A DNA stretch of 30,370 nt from JAZSMJ01 sp045535815 (GTDB lineage Bacteria > Bacillota > Clostridia > Oscillospirales > CAG-272). A program made the position numbers and the translations under genes. The first letter of the stretch is position 1. Every line of letters begins with the position of its first letter. The stretch covers positions 1 through 30,370 of the forward strand of contig JAZSMJ010000044.1 of the NCBI GenBank assembly GCA_045535815.1. The letters run 5' to 3'. Shown here piece by piece: positions 8,931 to 14,893 of the stretch. The notes under the pieces are model-generated. The model was not told the DNA's origin. It did not search any database and was given only the letters and a program-made list of their open reading frames with translations.

Positions 8931-9212
8931 TTATCTTCCGATGTCCTTGATAGACTCGTCTACTATTTTGTACTCGCCTCTGTAAAGTCTGTTGATAGCG
9001 GTCTTGACAGCCTTTTCATCACGGAATTCCTTGTTTATCATGGATGCCAGACTCTTGTCCGTTTCCTTGTTTGCAAGCTTTCTCTCTGCCGTTTCACGCT
9101 GCTCAACGTATTCGTCGGTTACCATTCTTGCGCATTTCGCAGTAGCTATTACAAGCGTATATCTGTTGTATTTTCCGTTTACGGAAAGTTCATCAACTGA
9201 CGGATAGATCAT
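8931..9212 (-). CDS. rpoZ: DNA-directed RNA polymerase subunit omega
   Basis: 93-aa omega subunit that assists folding and assembly of the beta' subunit. It is recognised by the N-terminal pattern MIYPSVDELSVNGKYNRYTL, the following VIATAKCARM (family consensus V..AAKRAR) and the later KAVKTAINRLYRGEY. AAGGAG lies seven bases before the ATG. It sits in its conserved place after gmk. It is slightly longer than many Firmicutes omegas, with a charged middle segment. Confidence 0.93.
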   Translation of the reverse strand: MIYPSVDELSVNGKYNRYTLVIATAKCARMVTDEYVEQRETAERKLANKETDKSLASMINKEFRDEKAVKTAINRLYRGEYKIVDESIKDIGR

Positions 9213-9255
9213 TTTTTTGCTCCTTATTTTTACGTTTTATTTTTATTTAAATTAT

Positions 9256-9876
9256 TTACAGATAAAATCCCTCGGGAAGCGCACTTCCTCTGGTCGTCTT
9301 ATACCGCTCGGACTTGAGGATATCTATTATATCCTGTGCAGCACGGTCACTCATTCCGTCCATATTGGGGACGGCGTAATGATATTCGTTTATATATCCG
9401 AGCTCCTTTTTTGCCTCACTCAGACGGTTTAAGATATCGTCCTCGGTATTGGTCCCTCTGCCTCTCAGCCTTGCCTCAAGCACTCTGAAGCTGGGCGGAA
9501 CTATCATTATCAAAACTGCCTCGGGAAGCGCCCTTTTGATATTCATAGCGCCGTTTACCTCTATCTCGAAGATAACGTTCTTTCCCTGAGAGAGCTGTTT
9601 CTCTGCATAGTCAAGCGGCGTTCCGTAATAATTACCGCAATACTCGGTATACTCGAGCATGGTGCCGTTTTTTATACGCTCCTCAAAATCAGAGCGGCTC
9701 ATAAAGTGATAGTGAACGCCGTCCTGCTCGCCGGGTCTCGGTGCTCTGGTGGTAGCCGACACCGAATAGCAATATTCGTCCGATCTCTCCATCAGCGCCT
9801 TTATTACCGTTCCCTTACCCGTTCCGGCAGGTGCGGATATAACTATCGGAATTCCTCTTCTCATAATCTCTGCCAT
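9256..9876 (-). CDS. gmk: Guanylate kinase
   Basis: 206-aa enzyme that phosphorylates GMP to GDP with ATP. The P-loop APAGTGKGT is at 15-23; the common form is GPSGVGKGT, so an Ala replaces the first Gly. The GMP-binding stretch SATTRAPRPGEQDGVHYHF follows near 38-56, then YGTPLDYAEKQLSQGKNVIFEIEVNGA. The start lies three bases after the remA stop with GAGGA seven bases upstream, so translation is probably coupled. Confidence 0.97.
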   Translation of the reverse strand: MAEIMRRGIPIVISAPAGTGKGTVIKALMERSDEYCYSVSATTRAPRPGEQDGVHYHFMSRSDFEERIKNGTMLEYTEYCGNYYGTPLDYAEKQLSQGKNVIFEIEVNGAMNIKRALPEAVLIMIVPPSFRVLEARLRGRGTNTEDDILNRLSEAKKELGYINEYHYAVPNMDGMSDRAAQDIIDILKSERYKTTRGSALPEGFYL

Positions 9877-9879
9877 GCG

Positions 9880-10152
9880 TCAGTCCTCTATATCCTCGTC
9901 GCCGGTATCGTTTTCGCTGTGTCCGTTAAGTCGGTTGGAGATGGTTTCCGTCTGTATTGCGGATAAGATAACGTGATCGCTGTCGGTAACTATGACCGAT
10001 CTCGTTCTTCTTCCGCAGGTAACGTCTATCACCCTTCCGCTGTCACGGGCATCCTGCACGAGTCTTTTTATAGGTGCGGAGTCGGGGCTGACAAGGGTAA
10101 CCACACGGTTGGACGCAACCATATTCCCAAATCCTACGTTTATGAATACCAT
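9880..10152 (-). CDS. remA: RemA-like DUF370 regulator
   Basis: 90-aa DUF370 protein. The family core is visible as FINVGFGNMVASNRVVTLVSPDSAPIKR followed by GRVIDVTCGRRTRSVIVTDS. The B. subtilis member RemA is a DNA-binding activator of biofilm matrix genes, with conserved Arg residues contacting DNA; RR and TRSV are kept here. The last 20 residues are acidic and variable. It lies between yicC and gmk as in Bacillus (ylzA). A role in matrix control in this organism is only inferred. Confidence 0.92.
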   Translation of the reverse strand: MVFINVGFGNMVASNRVVTLVSPDSAPIKRLVQDARDSGRVIDVTCGRRTRSVIVTDSDHVILSAIQTETISNRLNGHSENDTGDEDIED

Positions 10153-10165
10153 AAAAAACCTCCGC

Positions 10166-11053
10166 TTATTCCAGATTCTGTATCTGTTCTCTTATCTTTT
10201 CTATCTCGCACTTCATCTCAACCACGAGAGATGCTATATCAAGATCGTTTGCCTTTGAGCCTATGGTGTTGGTCTCTCTGTTTATCTCCTGCACCAGAAA
10301 ATCGAGCTTTCTTCCTATCGGCTCGCTTGACTCGAATATCTCGTCAAACGCCTTGAAGTGACTCGAGAGCCTTACGAGCTCCTCGTCTATCGCCGCTTTG
10401 TCTGCGAATATGGCGCACTCGGTAAGTATTCTTGCGCTGTCAAGCTCTATATCGAGATTTTCAAGCGTTTTGCGAAGGCGCTCCTCAAGCTTGGCTCTGT
10501 AGCCCTCGATGCTTGCCTTTGACAAGCCCTTGACCTTCTCTGCCATTTCTGCAAGATTCTTCTTCTTTGAAAGAAGGTCTGCTTTGAGGTTTTCGCCCTC
10601 CCTTTCTCTCATTTCGGTAAACTGCGAAAGAGCCTCGTCAAGTATGGGGCGCACCTCTTCCCAGTCACGCTCCGCATCCTCCTCCGGCTTTATAACCGTG
10701 AAGATGTCTCTGTTCTGGGCAACGCTCATAACGCTGATATCGTCCTTGAGCTCAAAGGTATCACGCAGCTTGCGCAGAGCGTTTATATAATTCTGCGCAT
10801 ACGCCTCGTCAAGATATATCTCCGAATCGACCGACTCAAATATCTCTATCCCGACGAAAACGTCTACCTTACCTCTCGATATACCGAAGGTCTGTATATG
10901 CGTTTTTATCTTCTCCTCAAGGAAGCCGTATGCCTTGGGTATTTTTATATTACAGTCAAAAAAACGGGAATTTACCGACTTCAGCTCAACCAGAATATTC
11001 TTTCCGTTAACGGCTCTGGTGGCACGTCCGTATGACGTCATGCTCTTTATCAT
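10166..11053 (-). CDS. yicC: YicC/YloC family endoribonuclease
   Basis: 295-aa RNase of the YicC family, implicated in small-RNA and mRNA turnover in other bacteria. The signature N-terminus MIKSMTSYGRATRAV and LKSVNSRFFDCNIKIP are present, and the C-terminal DUF1732 part ends RKLDFLVQEINRETNTIGSKANDLDIASLVVEMKCEIEKIREQIQNLE. An upstream in-frame ATG at 11107 adds 18 atypical residues, whereas the ATG at 11053 follows GGGGAAGGAAG, so the latter is chosen. It is first in the long housekeeping operon. Confidence 0.93.
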   Translation of the reverse strand: MIKSMTSYGRATRAVNGKNILVELKSVNSRFFDCNIKIPKAYGFLEEKIKTHIQTFGISRGKVDVFVGIEIFESVDSEIYLDEAYAQNYINALRKLRDTFELKDDISVMSVAQNRDIFTVIKPEEDAERDWEEVRPILDEALSQFTEMREREGENLKADLLSKKKNLAEMAEKVKGLSKASIEGYRAKLEERLRKTLENLDIELDSARILTECAIFADKAAIDEELVRLSSHFKAFDEIFESSEPIGRKLDFLVQEINRETNTIGSKANDLDIASLVVEMKCEIEKIREQIQNLE

Positions 11054-11129
11054 AATCTTCCTTCCCCGCAAAAAAACGAGCGGTTCGGCAGAAATTACCT
11101 CTGCCACTATAATTTATTATATATATTTA

Positions 11130-11158
11130 ATTTTATACTACTTACGCATTTTTGTCAA
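11130..11158 (-). promoter_or_regulatory. Sigma-A promoter of the yicC-to-DUF1015 operon
   Basis: On the minus strand TTGACA (11153-11158) and TAAAAT (11130-11135) are separated by 17 bp. The ~70-nt leader contains a small hairpin (GGCAGA / TCTGCC) before the ribosome site. This is the only clear strong promoter found upstream of the operon. Confidence 0.8.
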
Positions 11159-11167
11159 CAAATGCAC

Positions 11168-11695
11168 TCAATTTTCAAAATAATTTTTAAGCTTCAGGCG
11201 TTTTCTCAGCTTTATTATGTAAAGCGTTATCAGCTTCGTGAAGCATATATCGTACAAAACGAAGGCTACGTTTGCCAAAAGCAGAGTCAAAGCCTCAAAC
11301 GCAAGCGGCATCTCCTCTATATGCAGAAGGTATCTGCATATTACTATTACCAGCAAGAGCGCCGTGTTGAAGGTGCTCAGCTTGAGAAGCCAGGTGACGA
11401 TATAGTGAAAGCGCTCGAATATAGCCTTGAGCATAGGATAAAATCCCGCAAACAAAACGTACACGAAGGCTATGAATTTATTGGGCAGTAAAAGCACCGA
11501 CAAAACCGACGTTACCGCATATATGACCCACGGTGCCGCCCTGCCTACCTCTATGACGGCTATTGCCGAGGCAAAGGTGGCAAGCGCACAAAACGAAAGG
11601 TCCAGAACGTCGGTCACAGAGCCGACGTACAGCATAACGAATTCAAGCGCACTTATTATGGCGCACAGCGTTATGGCTTTGGTTTTCTTTTTCAT
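11168..11695 (-). CDS. Integral membrane protein of unknown function
   Basis: 175-aa hydrophobic protein with about five membrane segments, starting MKKKTKAITLCAIISALEFV and ending in a basic tail RKRLKLKNYFEN. The start resembles small multi-pass proteins such as ECF-transporter S components (basic N-terminus, then A-rich helix), but I see no ligand motif that would name a substrate. It follows the J-domain gene by 24 bp and appears to be third in the DUF5685 operon. It ends just before the yicC promoter, with no terminator visible between. Confidence 0.75.
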   Translation of the reverse strand: MKKKTKAITLCAIISALEFVMLYVGSVTDVLDLSFCALATFASAIAVIEVGRAAPWVIYAVTSVLSVLLLPNKFIAFVYVLFAGFYPMLKAIFERFHYIVTWLLKLSTFNTALLLVIVICRYLLHIEEMPLAFEALTLLLANVAFVLYDICFTKLITLYIIKLRKRLKLKNYFEN

Positions 11696-11719
11696 ATCAA
11701 AAAACCGTCCTTTTAATAC

Positions 11720-12334
11720 TCAGCAGCAGCGGATAAGGTCTCCGCCGCAGCACTCGCAAAGGCAATCTGCGCAGATAAGCGTGGAGCACATATCGCAAGC
11801 CGAGCATTCACCGCCGCCTGCGTTTGTTCTGTACCCTCTTCCGTACTGCGAGGAGCTGTTTCTTATGCTGTCAAGAGCCGCTCTGTATTCGGCGTTTGAA
11901 GGGTCCATATAGCAGGCGGTTTCAAAATATTTCTGCGCATCGAAATACCAGCCCATCTGAACCAGCACGCACCCCTTAAGGAAGTTCCATTCGGCATTTC
12001 TGTCGCTCTGCGCAACAGAGCCGAGCATTATCTGCGCCTCGGAGTATCTTCCCTCGTTTATGAGCTCACGTATGCGTATGAACTCGCCCGTATAGGTTCT
12101 TCCCGAGCTCTGCGATGAGCCGTATCCTCCGCTCTGCGCCGACGAGCGCTGACGCTGTATCTCGTCGTAAGCCTCGTTTATCTCCTTCATCTTCTCCTCG
12201 GCAACCTCCGAGAGAGGACTGTTTGCATAGTTGTCGGGGTGATATTTTTTTGTCAGCTCCCTGTACGCCTTTTTTATCTCATCGTCCGTAGCGTCACGGG
12301 ATACACCCAATACCTTGTAAGGATCTGCCGTCAT
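11720..12334 (-). CDS. J-domain protein with cysteine-rich C-terminus
   Basis: 204-aa DnaJ-domain protein. The J domain covers 1-65 with the Hsp70-stimulating HPD at 32-34 (KKYHPDNYA). A Gln/Ser/Gly-rich linker follows (~66-88), then a TPR-like helical part (EFIRIRELINEGRYSEAQIM, AEWNFLKGCVLVQMGWYFDAQKYF). The tail holds a cluster of Cys (ECSACDMC, ICADCLCECCGGDL, RCC), not the CXXCXGXG zinc fingers of true DnaJ, so it is probably a specialised co-chaperone or metal-binding protein. The ATG overlaps the DUF5685 stop as ATGA, which implies coupled translation. Confidence 0.88.
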   Translation of the reverse strand: MTADPYKVLGVSRDATDDEIKKAYRELTKKYHPDNYANSPLSEVAEEKMKEINEAYDEIQRQRSSAQSGGYGSSQSSGRTYTGEFIRIRELINEGRYSEAQIMLGSVAQSDRNAEWNFLKGCVLVQMGWYFDAQKYFETACYMDPSNAEYRAALDSIRNSSSQYGRGYRTNAGGGECSACDMCSTLICADCLCECCGGDLIRCC

Positions 12335-13173
12335 TTCAAATCTCCTTGATCACGCCATTTTTTGATTACCCGCTCGGCACAGTCAGGCATGCCGAGGTAT
12401 ATAATATTTTTGATTATGTTCTCTATTCCGCTATCCGAAAAGGATATAAGCTCTATAGCTCGCTCAAGCCCGATAAGCTCCATATTCATGGCAGTGACCG
12501 CCTGATCGAAGTTGTATCCGCCGATGATAAGCGGATTGTAAGAGCCGCTTTTTCTATCGTCCTCGATATCGTCAAGCGCATCGATAAGATATATCCATCT
12601 GCCGATATGTCTGCCTATCTCAGCTGCTATAGCGGCGTTTCTCTCATCAAGTCCGTGCGAGAATATATCGGAGAGCAAAAGCCCGAAATGCTCTGCCGCA
12701 CAGTCTGCCGAATCCCCGTTTTGCTTTTCGTATTCGGAAAGAGAGCCAAGATGCTTCTCTGCCGATAAGATAAGCTCCGCATCGGGCGATATTTTTTTGA
12801 ATATACGCTTTGCAAGCGGATATGAAAGATAGCCTCTCAGCCTGCCCTTCCCCTTGTCCGCCATCTTGTCAAGCACGTTGTAATATGTAAGCAGTGCGCT
12901 TGCATCTGCGCAAAAGGTAAGGCTTTGATTGTTATCAAGCACGGGCCGCTTTTTAAAAGGATGCACGACGCAGCGCTCGAGATGGAACGAGCAACTATCG
13001 CCCGTCATCGCCATTCTCACAAGGGCAAGAAAAACGAAGTCGTAGCTGAGAGTCATTCTGAGCATAGACGCCCTTTTCTTCATGCTCTTGCAAAGACCGC
13101 AATAAACGCTTTTATAAAATTCGTGTTCCTTTACCTTAAGCTCCGCTGTGCGCGGCTTTATATAACCGAACAT
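12331..13173 (-). CDS. DUF5685 family protein
   Basis: 280-aa protein of the DUF5685 family, starting MFGYIKPRTAELKVKEHEFYKSVYCGLCKSM with the characteristic YCGLC. Further conserved-looking elements are RCVVHPFKKRP, DALDDIEDDRKSGSYNPL and a helical C-terminal half. The DDIEDDRKSGSYNP stretch is reminiscent of the acidic motifs of all-helical isoprenoid-type folds, but that is a guess. Function is unknown. It is first in an operon with the J-domain and membrane genes, translated with a 4-bp overlap. Confidence 0.85.
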   Translation of the reverse strand: MFGYIKPRTAELKVKEHEFYKSVYCGLCKSMKKRASMLRMTLSYDFVFLALVRMAMTGDSCSFHLERCVVHPFKKRPVLDNNQSLTFCADASALLTYYNVLDKMADKGKGRLRGYLSYPLAKRIFKKISPDAELILSAEKHLGSLSEYEKQNGDSADCAAEHFGLLLSDIFSHGLDERNAAIAAEIGRHIGRWIYLIDALDDIEDDRKSGSYNPLIIGGYNFDQAVTAMNMELIGLERAIELISFSDSGIENIIKNIIYLGMPDCAERVIKKWRDQGDLK

Positions 13174-13206
13174 GCAATTCCTCTTTATTATAAACAGTTA
13201 ATGTTA

Positions 13207-13235
13207 ATTATAATATTATTAGCCTCTTTTTTCAA
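13207..13235 (-). promoter_or_regulatory. Sigma-A promoter of the DUF5685 operon
   Basis: TTGAAA (13230-13235) and TATAAT (13207-13212) on the minus strand are separated by 17 bp, about 35 bp before the DUF5685 start. It is divergent from the tRNA-Lys promoter. Confidence 0.75.
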
Positions 13236-13387
13236 GGTCGGGAAAACTTTTCTTACATTTTATACACATAAAATTTACTCTTTCACCGCCAAAGGCAAAA
13301 AGAATAATTTTTCCTTTTTGGGATACTAATAAATACACCAAAGCGAGAGCAAATAAAGAAAAAATATCCGTTTTTTCAAAAAAGAGG

Positions 13388-13416
13388 TTGACAAAAGCCC
13401 CACGTTGTGATATTAT
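13388..13416 (+). promoter_or_regulatory. Sigma-A promoter of tRNA-Lys
   Basis: TTGACA at 13388-13393 and TATTAT at 13411-13416 with a 17-bp spacer, 21 bp before the mature tRNA 5' end. This is a near-consensus stable-RNA promoter. Confidence 0.85.
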
Positions 13417-13437
13417 TAATTGGTCACAAAAGAATAT

Positions 13438-13513
13438 GCCCCATTAGCTCAGAAGGTAGAGCACTTGACTTTTAATCAAGGTGTCCGGAGTTCGACTCTC
13501 CGATGGAGCACCA
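13438..13513 (+). tRNA. tRNA-Lys (anticodon UUU)
   Basis: The 76-nt cloverleaf folds with D arm GCTC/GAGC, anticodon arm CTTGA-CTTTTAA-TCAAG (anticodon TTT at 13471-13473), T arm CGGAG-TTCGACT-CTCCG and an encoded CCA end. The acceptor stem GCCCCAT / ATGGAGC has a C3-A70 mismatch; related tRNA-Lys genes usually have T3. It is followed at once by a strong terminator whose stem begins in the CCA end. Confidence 0.97.
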
Positions 13514-13550
13514 AAAATCGACATTCTTCGATAGAAGTATGTCGATTTTT
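13513..13550 (+). terminator. Terminator of tRNA-Lys
   Basis: Perfect 12-bp stem AAAAATCGACAT / ATGTCGATTTTT, extended after a T-T mismatch by CTTC/GAAG around a GATA loop, ending in five T. The distal half, GTCGATTTTT, recurs at 13593-13602 and 14059-14068. Confidence 0.85.
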
Positions 13551-13637
13551 ACTTATTACTTCTTCACTATTCACTCTTCACTAAATTTATGGGTCGATTT
13601 TTGGAAAGTAATAGGTAATAGTGAATAGTGAATAAGT
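13551..13637. repeat. Imperfect inverted repeat upstream of the four-helix-bundle gene
   Basis: The left arm 13551-13575 (ACTTATT, 7-nt insertion, CACTATTCACT) pairs with the right arm 13620-13637 (AGTGAATAGTG, AATAAGT). The arms are built from a short AGTGAAT-type repeat. The loop holds a second GTCGATTTTTGG, complementary to CCAAAAATCGAC at the tRNA 3' end. I infer from memory that such AT-rich arrays often accompany four-helix-bundle genes; only the repeat itself is seen here. Confidence 0.75.
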
Positions 13638-13661
13638 AGGATACGAAAGGAGTGATCGGTA

Positions 13662-14003
13662 GTGTCCAGCCCTTTGCTTTATAAATCAAAAGACTTTGCA
13701 CTGCAAATTATCAAGGTCTGCAACACCATCAAATCCGCCAAGAAAGAATCCGTTCTTACAAATCAGTTGATTCGATCCGGCACAAGCATTGGAGCAAATA
13801 TCAGAGAAGCATTCTATGCCCACGGAAAAGCTGATTTTATTGCAAAGCTGCAGATTGCTTTGAAAGAATGCTCAGAAAGTGAATATTGGTTGGAATTGCT
13901 GCTTGAAAGCGGATATTACGATGATGCTGCCATTCTTGAACAGTGCATCGAAGTTAAAAAGCTTTTGATTGCATCTATCAACACTGCAAAGAATAATAAT
14001 TAA
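13662..14003 (+). CDS. Four-helix-bundle protein (23S rRNA intervening-sequence type)
   Basis: 113-aa all-helical protein of the S23/IVS four-helix-bundle family, recognisable by the start LLYKSKDFALQIIKVCNTIK, the core LTNQLIRSGTSIGANIREAF and KLQIALKECSESEYWLELL. The family was first found inside intervening sequences of 23S rRNA genes and is structurally related to the Avd accessory protein of diversity-generating retroelements; the function of stand-alone copies is unknown. It starts with GTG, nine bases after GAAAGGAG. No rRNA or reverse transcriptase gene is nearby. It sits between an inverted repeat and a terminator that echoes the tRNA terminator, as if inserted behind tRNA-Lys. Confidence 0.93.
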   Translation: MSSPLLYKSKDFALQIIKVCNTIKSAKKESVLTNQLIRSGTSIGANIREAFYAHGKADFIAKLQIALKECSESEYWLELLLESGYYDDAAILEQCIEVKKLLIASINTAKNNN

Positions 14004-14030
14004 ACAATATCTTATAATGTCAGAATTACA

Positions 14031-14068
14031 AAAAATCGATGAGCTTCAACAGAGGCTTGTCGATTTTT
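14031..14068 (+). terminator. Terminator of the four-helix-bundle gene
   Basis: AAAAATCGA / TCGATTTTT (9 bp) extended by TGAGC / GCTTG with two G-T wobbles, loop TTCAACAGAG, ending in five T. It shares its base with the tRNA-Lys terminator. Confidence 0.75.
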
Positions 14069-14188
14069 GCTATACAGCTTTCCTGCAATTCTCTTTTCTC
14101 TACTTCAATATGCGGCTTTTCCGGAGAAGAGAGAAAAGAAACGGTATCAATACGGTATCAATAGAATTAATTACGCCTACCTAAAAAC

Positions 14189-14217
14189 AATCCCCGAAGA
14201 TACTGTCTTTGGGGATT
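14189..14217 (-). terminator. Terminator of the small XRE regulator
   Basis: AATCCCCGAAGA pairs with TCTTTGGGGATT. On the minus strand it is followed by a T-rich GTTTTTAGG, just after the HTH stop codon. It could also act on the plus strand. Confidence 0.7.
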
Positions 14218-14222
14218 TCTTA

Positions 14223-14426
14223 TTACATTTCGTCGCTTCTGCCTAATATATAGTCAACGGAGGTCTTATACAGATCCGCAAGCTTTATCAGCATTGACAC
14301 GGGTATCTCACGCAAGCCTCTTTCGTATCTTGCGTAGACCTGTCTGTTGCAGGTAAGATAATCTGCCACCTGCTGTTGTGTCATGTCGTTATCGGTTCTC
14401 AAGTCGTACAGTCTTTTAAAATACAT
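14223..14426 (-). CDS. Small XRE-family transcriptional regulator
   Basis: 67-aa one-domain helix-turn-helix protein: LYDLRTDNDMTQQQVADYLTCNRQVYARYERGLREIPVSML covers the five-helix XRE fold, followed by the usual LADLYKTSVDYILGRSDE. A GTG nine bases upstream overlaps the ribosome site AGAGGTG (14433-14439), so ATG at 14426 is the likely start. The upstream region carries a 12-bp palindrome and a direct repeat that look like operators for autorepression. No partner gene lies with it, so targets are unknown. Confidence 0.88.
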   Translation of the reverse strand: MYFKRLYDLRTDNDMTQQQVADYLTCNRQVYARYERGLREIPVSMLIKLADLYKTSVDYILGRSDEM

Positions 14427-14446
14427 TAAAATCACCTCTTGATTTT

Positions 14447-14490
14447 AATGTTACCATATGGTACTATAATATTAACTATATGGTACTATT
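14447..14490 (-). promoter_or_regulatory. Operator-like repeats upstream of the XRE gene
   Basis: The perfect palindrome TACCATATGGTA is at 14452-14463. The related ATATGGTACTAT occurs at 14456-14467 and again at 14478-14489, 22 bp apart, about two helical turns. A TATTAT that could serve as -10 lies between them. The arrangement fits a dimeric repressor on its own promoter. Confidence 0.6.
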
Positions 14491-14510
14491 CGGTAACATC
14501 GCCACCGTTG

Positions 14511-14810
14511 CACCGTAGGGGCGACCTTCCATATCCGTCCGAGGTATTGTGCTAACATACCCGGCGGCAGCAAGCCACCGCCCTACGAGAAGGTGCAGAC
14601 AATGTGGAGAGCCTCCCTCCGGGAGGGAGGTGGATTTTGCGAAGCAAAAGACGGAAGGAGCCGTCGCAAATGTTACCATAGATATTGCAAAAAATGCAGA
14701 ACATCTCTATTATAATGCACGCTCTCTCCCTCACCGCCTTGGGCGGAGCTCCCTCCCGGAGGGAGCCATACGGCGGCAGCAAGCCACCGCCCTACGAGGT
14801 TTGTTCGCAC
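14511..14810. repeat. Repeat island 1 (MITE-like palindromes)
   Basis: About 300 bp without credible genes. It contains: a 30-bp segment at 14512-14541 found inverted at 19737-19766 with two mismatches; a 28-bp unit present twice in direct orientation (14562-14589 and 14771-14798) that can form a GGCGG/CCGCC hairpin; a CCTCCCTCCGGGAGGGAGG palindrome unit at 14611-14662; a minus-strand copy of the GGCTCCCT element at 14725-14773; and TGTTCGCAC at 14802-14810. Confidence 0.8.
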
Positions 14811-14839
14811 AAGTCCGAGAAAATATTTTGAAGGTTTTT

Positions 14840-14871
14840 GGGGAGACCGTTTTTGTAAAAACGGTCTCCCC
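14840..14871 (-). terminator. Long hairpin downstream of pepF
   Basis: GGGGAGACCGTTTT pairs with AAAACGGTCTCCCC (14 bp), 22 bp after the pepF stop. No T-tract follows on the minus strand (CCCCAAAAACC), so it is a non-classical terminator or an mRNA 3' stabiliser. Confidence 0.5.
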
Positions 14872-14893
14872 ATCGTATCCTTTATAATCGTTA

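Noticed and set aside
8337..9200. 287-codon plus-strand frame
   Set aside because: Antisense to priA and rpoZ and crosses their boundary hairpin; no protein-like domain pattern.
14435..14437. GTG start for the XRE gene giving three extra residues
   Set aside because: The codon overlaps the ribosome site AGAGGTG; the ATG at 14426 is correctly spaced.
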